The position numbers and the translations under genes were made by a program. A stretch of DNA of 64,000 nt from Bradyrhizobium liaoningense (lineage in GTDB: Bacteria > Pseudomonadota > Alphaproteobacteria > Rhizobiales > Xanthobacteraceae): contig NZ_JAFCJT010000009.1 of assembly GCF_018130785.1 (NCBI RefSeq), positions 124,001 through 188,000 on the forward strand, in the 5' to 3' direction. Shown in pieces: positions 9,210-18,144 of this stretch. Under the pieces are notes generated by a model, which worked only from the letters and a program-made list of their open reading frames with translations, made no database searches and was not told where the DNA came from. Within the stretch, counting starts at the first letter, position 1, and each line of letters begins with the position of its first letter.

Positions 9210-9644
9210 TCAATATCTCATAGTCAGCAAGGTTCTTTCTCCGCCTGCAGCGCGGCACAACAGAAACAACTTGTCGAATTCGGTTTCCTGGATGGCAGCG
9301 ATACTTCCGCCGCCGAGCCCTCTGATGATGGGACCTACCGTATCGCTGTGCCCCACGACAACGACGACTGTGTCGGCCGGCAGGGATTCGATGTCTGTCA
9401 CGATCTCATTGACGTGGGCAAGCCCGCTAGACGCCTGCGGCTTCTTGATCACAAGCGCATCGCCACGCATCTGCTGCAACGGCGAGAGCGTCTCACGCGT
9501 ACGTTGCGCACCACTCCAAAACGCCACGCTGACGCCGGTCTCGCCCAGCATGTGGCCGAGCCGTTCGGCGCGCTTCCGACCTGTCGGCGACAGGGTATCC
9601 GCCGACGTCGAGCGGTCGGCATGCCGCAAGAGGAAGATCATCAT
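9210..9644 (-). CDS. Histidine phosphatase superfamily protein (SixA-like)
   Basis: 144 residues, the size of single-domain SixA-type phosphohistidine phosphatases. The catalytic LLRHADR lies at residues 5-11 and the second His is in VVGHSDTVGP near residue 97. An Arg in AQRTRETL completes the phosphate pocket. It lies 65 bp upstream of the oxidase gene on the same strand and may be its first operon member. Target unknown; members act on phosphohistidine or on small phosphate esters. Confidence 0.85.
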   Translation of the reverse strand: MMIFLLRHADRSTSADTLSPTGRKRAERLGHMLGETGVSVAFWSGAQRTRETLSPLQQMRGDALVIKKPQASSGLAHVNEIVTDIESLPADTVVVVVGHSDTVGPIIRGLGGGSIAAIQETEFDKLFLLCRAAGGERTLLTMRY

Positions 9645-10201
9645 ATCGTGCCTCGCGGACGCACTTCACCATCCACCGGGCTCTGTCAGCGCAAGTACCA
9701 TGTCGAGCGATGCGGCGGATACATCATTGAGCAAGAGTCACGACGTCAGCAACTTCGCTGTTCAGCCGGGCAATGGCCGGACGTTCTGCCGACAGCGCTT
9801 CGATCCCAATTTCGCGCGCAACTCAGGTCACGCGTCTGTACAATGCGTTCAAGTCTTCCGGACACTTCGGTCCGGCCAATTACTGTGAGCAATACACGGT
9901 ACGGTAGCATAAGCTATTTCACACCCGATGACAAGATGTGGCGCTGATTGCGTCTGAAAAATCGAACCGCCAGAGCGCCGGCAGGGTGTCGCTTCAAAAG
10001 GGATTGCGTCCTCCCTCATGTCGGTCCCCCAGCCGTTGAGAGCCCCACTGAAGCGCCTAATGGGTCGATCCAGCGCCATCTCCGCTGGGGCTGTAGCCGA
10101 CGTCTCTGCGGACAGCCGCCCGCGGCAGCAAAACCTTCCGATAGCGCTTTGGCTGCAGGGGGTATAAAGTCTCGCACACGTTGCAACCCCGGGAGGAAAG
10201 G
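9645..10201. other. Divergent intergenic region
   Basis: About 550 bp between the minus-strand oxidase operon and the plus-strand EAD/STAND operon, so it must hold promoters for one or both. I see no convincing gene and no clear palindromic operator. Confidence 0.5.
10191..10200 (+). promoter_or_regulatory. Ribosome binding site that sets a TTG start
   Basis: GGGAGGAAAG with a GGAGG core, 5 nt before TTG at 10202. An upstream in-frame TTG at 10181 has no such site, so the later TTG is preferred. Confidence 0.6.
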
Positions 10202-11275
10202 TTGCTTTCGCCGCCCCAGCGTCAAGTTCTTGCCCGGCTGATCCTGGACCAGCTCAGTACGTCTCCCAGCGTTCAAGAGATTGGCACTTGGGTCGTTCCT
10301 TCCGCACGTTTTGAAGTGCCAAATTCTGGTTTTACTATAAATTTGGCCGAATGGATCGTAACATCGGCGCTCGCGCAATCCACTCCTGATCAGTTGGTTG
10401 TCGTGATCCGTAGGGCGGATAATCAGCAGCCAGGTATAGAGTCCCTGCTCGCACTGGCGACACAATTGGAGAACACCCCCAACATTTGGGTGCCGGTTGC
10501 ATTTTCAGCGGTAATCAGTTGGTCCCCCAATGACGATCCCCTGACCGTGTTGGACGGCAGGCCGTTTGTAGATCGCGCAAATTTTCGCGACTTGTTGCCA
10601 CGGACCCAACAGCCGGACACACCGAAATGTGTTTTGGTTCAGGGTGAAGAAGGTCATGGCAAGTCATACCTCCATGACTTCTGCAGAAGCTTTGCTGAAG
10701 GGCGCAGAGACTTTTTTGTCGGTTATACGAAAATTGGATCAAGCGGGCTCGCGAGTCTGAGCCCGCGCGATCTGGCGATCGAAATCGGAGGCGGCCTTGA
10801 TACTAACTTCAACAGCTTTCCGCCGGACCATGCAGACCCGCATAGGCATGCCAAGGATCTTGCGAGCTGGGTCCTATCTTTCACTCCGAAGCGTCGAGTA
10901 CCGGGCTTGGCGGTATTCGACGATGTTGGCGCTTCCGGTGTAAACGACGGAGTCCGCACTTTTATCCATACGCTGATTCGTTCGGTTCAAGACGATGCTG
11001 CAGCTGCTGAAAAGCTGCGAGTTGTTCTCATCGGGTATGACGAAAAACGTCTGCAATCGGAGAAATTGAACTATCAGACATATGTCCTTGAATACGTAGA
11101 TTCCGCCGCCGTGGAATTGTGGCTTCGGAAACAATACCCGGGAAGACCGGACTACCTGTATGAGGAAACAATAAAGCAACTGAATGTGCGCGTCCCGTTG
11201 AGTGGAAGCACGCGCATGCGTTCCCTATGTAACCACCTACATTCTCTCCGCGGCAAATTTCAGGCTCCGCCATGA
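10202..11275 (+). CDS. P-loop NTPase with N-terminal EAD-like adaptor domain
   Basis: 357 residues from the TTG start. Residues 1 to about 85 form a helical region (LSPPQRQVLARLILDQL...NLAEWIVTSALAQ, DQLVVVIRRA) with the pattern of effector-associated domains (EAD, death-like adaptors of bacterial conflict systems). After a linker come Walker A GEEGHGKS (about 148-155) and a Walker B-like LAVFDDVG (about 236-243). There is no leucine-rich or TPR sensor. Its stop overlaps the ATG of the STAND NTPase. Inference: a small NTPase partner of the STAND protein and protease in a defence-type module. The EAD assignment is by eye and should be profile-tested. Confidence 0.65.
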   Translation: MLSPPQRQVLARLILDQLSTSPSVQEIGTWVVPSARFEVPNSGFTINLAEWIVTSALAQSTPDQLVVVIRRADNQQPGIESLLALATQLENTPNIWVPVAFSAVISWSPNDDPLTVLDGRPFVDRANFRDLLPRTQQPDTPKCVLVQGEEGHGKSYLHDFCRSFAEGRRDFFVGYTKIGSSGLASLSPRDLAIEIGGGLDTNFNSFPPDHADPHRHAKDLASWVLSFTPKRRVPGLAVFDDVGASGVNDGVRTFIHTLIRSVQDDAAAAEKLRVVLIGYDEKRLQSEKLNYQTYVLEYVDSAAVELWLRKQYPGRPDYLYEETIKQLNVRVPLSGSTRMRSLCNHLHSLRGKFQAPP

Positions 11276-14200
11276 TATCACCTGGAGGACTGGAGAGCCT
11301 TTTCCTTACGCTCTTCCCGGGAAAGCCGGAACTGCTTCGATTCACGCGCCAATTTCTGGGCGCGCGAATTTCCCAACTTATCGATCGCGAAGAATCTCAA
11401 GCATCGACTTCGAGAAGGCTGGTCCGTGAATTGCTTGAACGCAAGCTTGTGAACGAGAAACTCTTCGATTCACTCGTCGCGGTACGGCCTGATCGCTCTG
11501 ATGTTATCAATAACGTCCGTGAAACTACCCTTGCCGCGATCGCAAACGATGACCGCAACGAAACGACCAGGCTCGAGAATCGAGCACAGCCGGAAAGTAC
11601 AACGGCGTCGACGGTAGAAAGTGCTCCCGGGCCGTCAAGTGATGAATATGATCGAGAGAAGTGGCGATCATCGCTGAACGAGTTGTTTGAATCCATACCG
11701 GCATCGTCCAATACACCTGTCTCAAACTGGACAGAAGCGGCGGCGGTTCTGCCACACTTTAATCCTCTCGAGTTGCGCCCGCTCGGTGGGACGAGCGAGA
11801 AAGACGACGGGCTTACCGCCCTGGCTGGACTTTCGGAGGTGCGCACCGATGGACGGTGGACGCTACAACTGCGTCCAAGACGCGAGGCCATTGCACGACT
11901 GTGGAAGGAAAAACGACTTCCGGAGGCCTTGAAGGCAACAACAAAGCTGGACCGAAATTCTGCCTACAGGTCGATTCTCAAGAGTATTGCGAAACGAAAG
12001 AAAATTATTATCAATCCGCATGCGGACTACACATGGGCTCTTGCAGCGCGAGAGGTTGCCGAATGGTTCGCGAATTCCGAGGTCAGCCCGATCAATCTGG
12101 ACCAAGTCTCAACCTTGCTGGAACGACATGAAACTATCGAACCGCTCCGCAAACTAACCGGCACACACTTTCGCGGCCGAAAGAAGGAGCTTGCGCGGCT
12201 GCGGGCCCACCAACGAGCCCAGCAGGGCACTCGCCGTGTTCTAAAAATCACCGGGATTGGAGGCGTTGGGAAGTCGACTCTGCTCGGAAAGCTGCTCCTC
12301 GAACTCGAGCAAACGAAGGGGCCGCCGCCTCCGTGGGTCTACCTCGATTTCGATCATCCCGAAGTCGACCCCAACAATCCAGCTCGCCTGATCGAACTGA
12401 TCGCCCGACGCCTCGGTCTATTATATGCTGGTGGCGACCGCGCGCACCTGTTCCATCAACTCGAATCTGCTTCTGCTGGCGATACGTCGATGGCGTTCGA
12501 CATCGGACTGGGGCCGGCGGCGAGTCGCAGCGAGCTTGTCGAAGCCCTGGACGGCGTAGTCCGCCAATTAACCCTCAAACCTTCGTTGCTACTTGTTTTT
12601 GATACATTCGAGCAGACTCAAGTCCGAGGGCCTGCCGTTGTCGCAAGCTTCATGGAAACGATCCATGCCATATTATCGCAACTGCCCTATGCCCGGCTGG
12701 TAATCTCCGGACGCGGAACCATTGAAGGATTTAGCAATGCGACTTCCGTCCATCTGACCGAATTGGACAAGGCAACCGCACTATCGGTGCTGCAGGCACT
12801 TGGGATCCGAAGCGCGGTGACTCGTCGTCGCATTGTCCAAACCGTCGGCCGTAACCCGCTCAGCCTTCATCTCTCGGCGCGAGCCATCAAGCTTAAGCAA
12901 ATCAGCGTCAAGGATCTGGCACTGTTCGCCGCCGACACGCAACGAGTCCAACTCCAAGGGCGCTTGTACACTCGCGTGCTGGGGCACATTGCGGATAGCG
13001 AGATTCGTCATCTTGCTCATCCAGGACTGATAGTCAGAAGGATCACACCCGGCGTCATTCGCAAGGTCCTCGCGGATGTCTGTGGAATTGACCCCGGTCA
13101 CGCCGATGCTCTTTTCGCCAGATTACCGGAACAAGTGTCCCTTTTCACGTCAGACAACCCGGCACCCGGCGAGCCGATGGCATTGCGGCACCGGCAAGAC
13201 CTGCGCGAATCGATGCTCGATCTGATGGTGGTCGATCCAATCTGGAAAGACCGCCTCAGCGGCATTCACTCTCGCGCAATTGAATACTATCAGGGACGAC
13301 GAGACCCCATCGGACGGGCGGAGGAGTTGTACCACCGTTTGATGCGGAATGATCCCCCAGCCGACCTGGATCGGCTTTGGTCCGACGACTTGATCAACTC
13401 GATGAGTCGATCATGGCTTGAGCCGTTTCCGGAGCGCGCGCGGTCGTGGCTGGCGATACGACTGGGATACAAGGTCTCCACCCCGAAACTTCGGCAGGTT
13501 GATTGGGAGGCCTATGCGCAACGTGAGGTGCGTTCATATCTGGAGACAGGAAATCTGCAAGCCGCCTTCAAGGTTCTTTCTGAACGATCAAGGCGTCTTC
13601 CGGGATCAGTGCTAGTCCCCCTTGAGATTGAGGCGCTCCGGGCAGGTGGGCAACTCGAGAAAGCCCTCACGGTATGCCTCAAAGGCCTCCATCGGATTGC
13701 TCGCGCCCAAAAGCCCGATGCAGCTTTACAGCTTCATTTACTTGCGGCGCAGATCGGGCTCGAACTGGCTAGAAAGCGCATCGTGAAGCAGCATGCCGAG
13801 CGCGCACGACGCCTGGCGGTAAGTCTACAGGACCAGGTCGCAGAATTACTGGCGCTGGAGATGCTCGCCAGGCTCGATACCATCGGTTCGAAGGGGATCC
13901 AGGGGTTCAGCACGAACAACTTGTTGGCGATTGAACGAGCGTTCGTTGGTACGCAAGAAGACACGTTGCGACAATCGCCTGATGTTGCGACAAAAATTGT
14001 TCGAGCGGTCGGTCCCCAGTCGAGGCAGGTCCTCAAGAAGATGGCGACCACGTTCAACGGACAACCCGAACTTTTTCGACAGGACGCCTTTCAGATGGCC
14101 GGCCTCTTGCGCCAAGCGCAAGCCAAGGAGGGCGGCAACCTCGTTTTGGGCGACATCGCCTCATCGGTCGGACTACCTTCGGACAACTTCGACTTGCAAG

Positions 14201-14316
14201 AACTCGCAAACAACACCATCCGCTATAATTACCAAGGCAATGCTCTGGCTACTTTGCTTGATGCTTTTGGAGAAGACAAAGACATTCGGTCAGCAACCGC
14301 AGATCTAATCTTATAA
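11272..14316 (+). CDS. STAND (NLR-like) NTPase with EAD-like N-terminus and helical-repeat C-terminus
   Basis: 1,014 residues. Residues 1-80 read as an EAD (LESLFLTLFPGKPELLRFTR...LVRELLERKLVNEKLFDSL...RPDRSDVI). The NTPase begins with FRGRKKELARL (300-310), then Walker A GIGGVGKST (328-336), Walker B LLLVFDTFE (about 440-447) and a sensor-like LVISGRGT (about 477-484). This is the NACHT/AP-ATPase STAND arrangement. Residues from about 740 on are helical repeats of TPR type (SYLETGNLQAAFKVLSER, ALTVCLKGL). The last about 90 residues resemble another small helical adaptor. It is coupled to the preceding P-loop gene by ATGA and to the trypsin gene 11 bp downstream. Probable role: ligand-sensing hub that activates the protease. 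Confidence 0.82.
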   Translation: MISPGGLESLFLTLFPGKPELLRFTRQFLGARISQLIDREESQASTSRRLVRELLERKLVNEKLFDSLVAVRPDRSDVINNVRETTLAAIANDDRNETTRLENRAQPESTTASTVESAPGPSSDEYDREKWRSSLNELFESIPASSNTPVSNWTEAAAVLPHFNPLELRPLGGTSEKDDGLTALAGLSEVRTDGRWTLQLRPRREAIARLWKEKRLPEALKATTKLDRNSAYRSILKSIAKRKKIIINPHADYTWALAAREVAEWFANSEVSPINLDQVSTLLERHETIEPLRKLTGTHFRGRKKELARLRAHQRAQQGTRRVLKITGIGGVGKSTLLGKLLLELEQTKGPPPPWVYLDFDHPEVDPNNPARLIELIARRLGLLYAGGDRAHLFHQLESASAGDTSMAFDIGLGPAASRSELVEALDGVVRQLTLKPSLLLVFDTFEQTQVRGPAVVASFMETIHAILSQLPYARLVISGRGTIEGFSNATSVHLTELDKATALSVLQALGIRSAVTRRRIVQTVGRNPLSLHLSARAIKLKQISVKDLALFAADTQRVQLQGRLYTRVLGHIADSEIRHLAHPGLIVRRITPGVIRKVLADVCGIDPGHADALFARLPEQVSLFTSDNPAPGEPMALRHRQDLRESMLDLMVVDPIWKDRLSGIHSRAIEYYQGRRDPIGRAEELYHRLMRNDPPADLDRLWSDDLINSMSRSWLEPFPERARSWLAIRLGYKVSTPKLRQVDWEAYAQREVRSYLETGNLQAAFKVLSERSRRLPGSVLVPLEIEALRAGGQLEKALTVCLKGLHRIARAQKPDAALQLHLLAAQIGLELARKRIVKQHAERARRLAVSLQDQVAELLALEMLARLDTIGSKGIQGFSTNNLLAIERAFVGTQEDTLRQSPDVATKIVRAVGPQSRQVLKKMATTFNGQPELFRQDAFQMAGLLRQAQAKEGGNLVLGDIASSVGLPSDNFDLQELANNTIRYNYQGNALATLLDAFGEDKDIRSATADLIL

Positions 14317-14327
14317 TTGGCGATGCC

Positions 14328-15503
14328 ATGAATGGTTTCACAGGCTATCTCTCCGATGCAGAAATCCTCGCAATCAGCGACGCTATCATCGCTGTGGGCC
14401 TGGGTGGCCTCTCCAATCAGGAGGCAATGTTGTCCGGCGTATTGCCGGCTTATGCGACGTTGCTGCCCTCCCCTTCCCTGCCCAAAGCGCGAATGCTTGC
14501 TCAGCTTTCGTTGCTAAACAAAGTCCACAACCTTCGGAATGGAGACGTTCCACTCGCTCAGTATCTGGCATTCGCGGCAAACCTGGCAAGCGCAACGCAG
14601 GCTGCCGAGATCATCGAGAACGCTCTTGAAAAAGTAAACCGGGTCCGAACCGGAAGCCCGGCGTCAACAACACCCGCGCCGCAAATCAATGCCCAAATCA
14701 CGCCTGAGGCCTACGCCAGAGGCGCGGATGGAACGCTTGATGTCAAATTCCTGCGCGCCGGCGCGGAAGCGGCCGCGTCGGTTGTAAAGTTGCTCGTCCA
14801 TCGGCATATGGACGGTATGCCGCAGTTTGAAGATGGCGATAAGCCACGATTGGTGAGCGGCACAGGATGGATTATTGCAAGCGGCCTTGTTGTCACCAAT
14901 CATCATGTGATCAATGCCAGAAGTGACTTTGGCGTAGCGCGCGAAGCCGACGCAAGCGATCAGGACTTCAAGCTTCAGAGCGAGAATACGCATATCCTCT
15001 ACGACTACCTTGACAAGAACGACCGTCACGAGATGTACAAGACCCTGGCGGGAGCGCTCATTTGCGCCGACAAAGGCCTCGACTTCGCGATCTTTCGCGT
15101 ACCGGAGACTGCGCCGAACCGTCCACCACTTCGTTTCCGGACACACGCAATAAGGAAGACGCCAGACCAACCGCTGGGAACAGGCGTCAACGTGTTGCAA
15201 CATCCGAACGGGGATCCGATGCGCATTGGTTTCCGGGACAATTTTGTCGTTGTGGGAGATGATACTATTCTAAGCTACCTCACCGACACCGCTTCGGGAT
15301 CGTCGGGTTCCCCGGTCTGCGACGATAGCTGGTCGGTGGCGGCGCTCCACCGCGGCTCTCGTCCCGTCTCCAACCAAAACATACAAATCCGCGGGATACA
15401 GGTGAGGCGCGAAAACTACGGCACACCTATCCCCACACTTATGGAAAAATTGAGAGTCGATTTCGCGGCTGCTCATGCGCAGATCCTGGCCGGGCGAAGC
15501 TAA
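14328..15503 (+). CDS. Trypsin-like serine protease with EAD-like N-terminal domain
   Basis: 391 residues. Residues 1-105 (LSDAEILAISDAIIAVGLGG, ARMLAQLSLLNKVHNL, VPLAQYLAFAANLA) match the EAD type commonly fused to trypsins in bacterial conflict operons. The protease domain (about 140-385) shows the full triad: H193 in VVTNHHVINA, D252 in LDFAIFRV and S326 in GSSGSP. There is no signal peptide, so it is cytoplasmic. As the last gene of the P-loop/STAND operon it is the likely effector, recruited by EAD-EAD contacts and activated on infection or another trigger. It ends 1 bp from the stop of a convergent gene. Confidence 0.85.
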   Translation: MNGFTGYLSDAEILAISDAIIAVGLGGLSNQEAMLSGVLPAYATLLPSPSLPKARMLAQLSLLNKVHNLRNGDVPLAQYLAFAANLASATQAAEIIENALEKVNRVRTGSPASTTPAPQINAQITPEAYARGADGTLDVKFLRAGAEAAASVVKLLVHRHMDGMPQFEDGDKPRLVSGTGWIIASGLVVTNHHVINARSDFGVAREADASDQDFKLQSENTHILYDYLDKNDRHEMYKTLAGALICADKGLDFAIFRVPETAPNRPPLRFRTHAIRKTPDQPLGTGVNVLQHPNGDPMRIGFRDNFVVVGDDTILSYLTDTASGSSGSPVCDDSWSVAALHRGSRPVSNQNIQIRGIQVRRENYGTPIPTLMEKLRVDFAAAHAQILAGRS

Positions 15504-15504
15504 G

Positions 15505-17067
15505 TCAGGACGTCAGCGCGACGATCGCAGTGGCGGCGCGCTTAAATTCATCGCGTCGGGCGCCTGCCGCCGGCGCCGTCCACGGAAAGCGGATTGTCAA
15601 CGTCGGCTGACCAGCTTCTGTCCTCTCAATTGGCGAGATAGGCTCCAGAATTCTTTCGACTTTACTGATCAACTCGGTAGTGGCAGCGACGGTAGTTTCG
15701 CCGCTAGGGCTATCGCCTAGTCGAAGCAGTGCGGAGATTCGATTTGCCTCTCCTTGCCAAAGCAGCCGGTCCATCGGGATGGTCAGAGCCCCGGTCGTCG
15801 ACAAGCAGTGCAGCACCCCAGGAGAACCCGGTCGCTCAAGGAGGGCGGCTGTCAGCGCAAACGCCGCTTCTAATTGACCTTTGCTTATAACGTCTCTGGC
15901 CCCAGCAACGACGCCCTCGTAACTCACCACAATCAGGTCTTCTGACGCAGATCTTCGGCAAGGTGACATAAACGTAACCATCGAGCCTTGGAGGTGATTG
16001 ACCACGAGATCCACTGCTGCACTCGCAGGAAGAAAGCCGCGCAACGTCGCCAAGAGCCCCTCGGGCGCTTCATCCTGGAAACCTTTCACCTCTTTGAGAT
16101 TGAAGGAATAATCCGGATCAGAATCGTTGTCGGCAACCTGCCCTGCCGAAGACGTTGCCGCAGGAATGATGCGCCGACGCACTAAAGCCCATGACTTGAC
16201 CGCTCCTCGGGGATCAGTTCCTCGCGCCAAGCCGATCGTGTAGCCGTGCGCCGAGAATAACGGCTCAATCAGGCTCTCAGCAGCCGTCGGAGCGAGCACC
16301 AGACTTTGCTTGCTGATATTTCGTTGCAACCGAATGGCGTGGGTGTTCGATATCAGGCTCTGTTCCAGTTCCTCACTCTCGACGTACAGCAACATTGTAC
16401 CTCCGATTACTAGCCAATCGGAGCGTGGGTCATCTTGGATTGCTGCACGCGCTCGCTCAAGAGCATCAGTTACATCGGTGACCTCACAAGCCAGTAGCGA
16501 ACCAGTACGGGATTCATCTGACATCGGACGGGGAGTGGGCAGGCGGAGTGCTTCTGCTATGACGCGCTCCGCCTCAACGAGCACCAATTGTTCGATGCCA
16601 TACAAATGCTGGTCGCTCAGCACATAAGCGGGTATGCCCGCTGCCAGCGCTTCGGCAACCGGGCGATTCCGGCCGCTCATCAACATAACTCCCATACGCC
16701 TTGAGTGCGTTGGGTCGGACGTCAATGCCTTCAAGTCGGCAGCGGTATCGACCAGCAACGGCTCAGCGCCAAGTCTTGTGACACTGGACATCAGGTCGAG
16801 CCTGTTCAGCTCGTCCAGCAAACTGGACCGCGCCTCGGCAACGCGGCCGATCGGAGCGTAGGAGAGAAGGTAGATCTCAAGAGTCCGATCAGACTTCGAA
16901 GTGGCTAACCGCTCTCCCACTCGATAAAGCTGTGCCAGCAATGCGGCGCCATCTGGCACAACCTTGCCAAACCGTTGCAACAATCCGTGTACATCAAGAA
17001 CGAGGCGCAGACCATTTATCGCGCTCGGCTGCGCGCTGACCTGCTCTTTTCGCCTTTCATTTACCAA
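15505..17067 (-). CDS. Protein of unknown function, possible HAD-like N-terminus
   Basis: 520 residues, no family recognised. The first 170 residues have alternating strands and helices: LRLVLDVHGLLQRFG at the start, LEIYLLSYAPIGRVAEA, VMLMSGRNRPVAEALAAGIPAYVLS. This resembles the Rossmannoid layout of HAD phosphatases, but the usual DxD is LDVHG here, so catalysis is doubtful. The C-terminal half is mixed alpha/beta. Its ATG overlaps the end of the M43 protease gene by 7 nt, so the pair is an operon. It converges on the EAD-trypsin gene with a 1-bp gap, so the two operons may share a regulatory or functional unit. Confidence 0.7.
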   Translation of the reverse strand: MVNERRKEQVSAQPSAINGLRLVLDVHGLLQRFGKVVPDGAALLAQLYRVGERLATSKSDRTLEIYLLSYAPIGRVAEARSSLLDELNRLDLMSSVTRLGAEPLLVDTAADLKALTSDPTHSRRMGVMLMSGRNRPVAEALAAGIPAYVLSDQHLYGIEQLVLVEAERVIAEALRLPTPRPMSDESRTGSLLACEVTDVTDALERARAAIQDDPRSDWLVIGGTMLLYVESEELEQSLISNTHAIRLQRNISKQSLVLAPTAAESLIEPLFSAHGYTIGLARGTDPRGAVKSWALVRRRIIPAATSSAGQVADNDSDPDYSFNLKEVKGFQDEAPEGLLATLRGFLPASAAVDLVVNHLQGSMVTFMSPCRRSASEDLIVVSYEGVVAGARDVISKGQLEAAFALTAALLERPGSPGVLHCLSTTGALTIPMDRLLWQGEANRISALLRLGDSPSGETTVAATTELISKVERILEPISPIERTEAGQPTLTIRFPWTAPAAGARRDEFKRAATAIVALTS

Positions 17068-17921
17068 GAGACCCGTAGCGCACTCCTGGCGCTCGCTTCT
17101 GCCATTTCTGCCATTGGGCCGGTCTCCAGCAGGTCAGTACGGAACATTGCGATCTGCGCCCAAACGCGCTCCACCTGCCCCGGCGTAAATTCATTCATCC
17201 AGTCGTCGTCAACGTAATTCATATAGTTGTGGATCGGGCAAAGCGATCCGCCAGGCGCGTTAGAGCAAAGGTTATGCGGTTGCTCATTGTCGAGCGGCTT
17301 CCCATAGTTAGGAGCCGAATGGGGAGGCGTATCGGTGACTTCATCCCCTTGCTCGAAACATCCGTCCTGGAAAGTATGATATAGCCCTAACCAGTGACCA
17401 ACCTCGTGTGTAGCGGTTGCACCGAGGTTATAGTTTGGCTCGCTACCGCCGGGCAATGTCCTGTGCAGTATGACTACACCATCCATTTGCGGATCGCCCT
17501 CGAGTTCGAACGGGAATGTCGCCCACCCGAGAAGACCGCCTCCCGGCTCAGCCGTATAAAAATTGAGTCCTACTTCTGGAGCAATCGCCTGATGCTGGCT
17601 CTTGCACTGACGCTCCCGGGCGGAGTCGTGCCCCATCTTGAAAAAGCTCCTGTCGTCGACGAAAACTGTCTTGCTTTCATCAAAGCTAAAGCGGATTCCG
17701 TGCGATTGATATGCCGAATTTAGTACGCTGATCTGATTGGCCCGCTGCTGGGCCGTGATATTTCCATTGTCGCCATCGACAATATGAATAAACACCACCG
17801 GTATCACGATCTGACGCGCAGCTTCAGGAATTGCGCCTCTGGCACTCCGTTCGAGGTCGGCCATCCGGGCTCGATCTCCGCTGCTGGGCTGGTGCGTAGC
17901 ACAACGACGTTGCAGAACCAT
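17061..17921 (-). CDS. M43 (pappalysin-like) zinc metalloprotease without signal peptide
   Basis: 286 residues. The metzincin zinc site is THEVGHWLGLYHTF (HExxHxxGxxH, 172-182), with the Met-turn in NYMNYVDDD (M234) and a preceding pair of Cys around the Asp-rich loop. FIHIV at the domain start and the VVILHRTLPGG block fit pappalysin-like M43 enzymes. Most bacterial members are secreted, but the N-terminus here (MVLQRRCATHQPSSGDRAR) is polar with no signal peptide, so the enzyme is probably cytosolic. It is the first gene of an operon with the unknown 520-residue protein and sits beside the EAD/STAND/trypsin operon. A second protease arm of a defence module is possible but unproven. Confidence 0.85.
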   Translation of the reverse strand: MVLQRRCATHQPSSGDRARMADLERSARGAIPEAARQIVIPVVFIHIVDGDNGNITAQQRANQISVLNSAYQSHGIRFSFDESKTVFVDDRSFFKMGHDSARERQCKSQHQAIAPEVGLNFYTAEPGGGLLGWATFPFELEGDPQMDGVVILHRTLPGGSEPNYNLGATATHEVGHWLGLYHTFQDGCFEQGDEVTDTPPHSAPNYGKPLDNEQPHNLCSNAPGGSLCPIHNYMNYVDDDWMNEFTPGQVERVWAQIAMFRTDLLETGPMAEMAEASARSALRVSW

Positions 17922-18000
17922 CGCCTCCTCCTTTAAATGATTATTTCACTCCGTCCGTAGGCACGAAGACCCAAATGATCTTGGGAATGAACTTCTCTTC

Positions 18001-18144
18001 TCAGGTTGTAGGCCCGACAGAATACAATAGGACAACATTGGTGTCGCCGTAACTATCCTGCGTTACTTTAGAAACCCAGTCGTCAGCAAAAGTAGGTTTC
18101 GATAAAACGATGAAGATCAATATCATCAATAGAGAGCGCACCAC
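18001..18144 (-). CDS. Very small secreted protein
   Basis: 47 residues from GTG at 18144, preceded by AAGGGGG 6 nt upstream. A hydrophobic signal peptide (LLMILIFIVLSKPTFA) is followed by a predicted cleavage after TFA and a short mature part beginning DDWVSKV. No family recognised. It lies upstream of, and parallel to nothing strongly linked; the M43 gene starts 80 bp downstream on the same strand. Confidence 0.45.
   Translation of the reverse strand: MVRSLLMILIFIVLSKPTFADDWVSKVTQDSYGDTNVVLLYSVGPTT

Noticed and set aside
11272..14316. Reading the STAND protein as a typical transcription activator (MalT-like)
   Set aside because: No LuxR-type C-terminal HTH is seen, the N-terminus reads as an EAD, and the neighbours are a P-loop NTPase and a protease.
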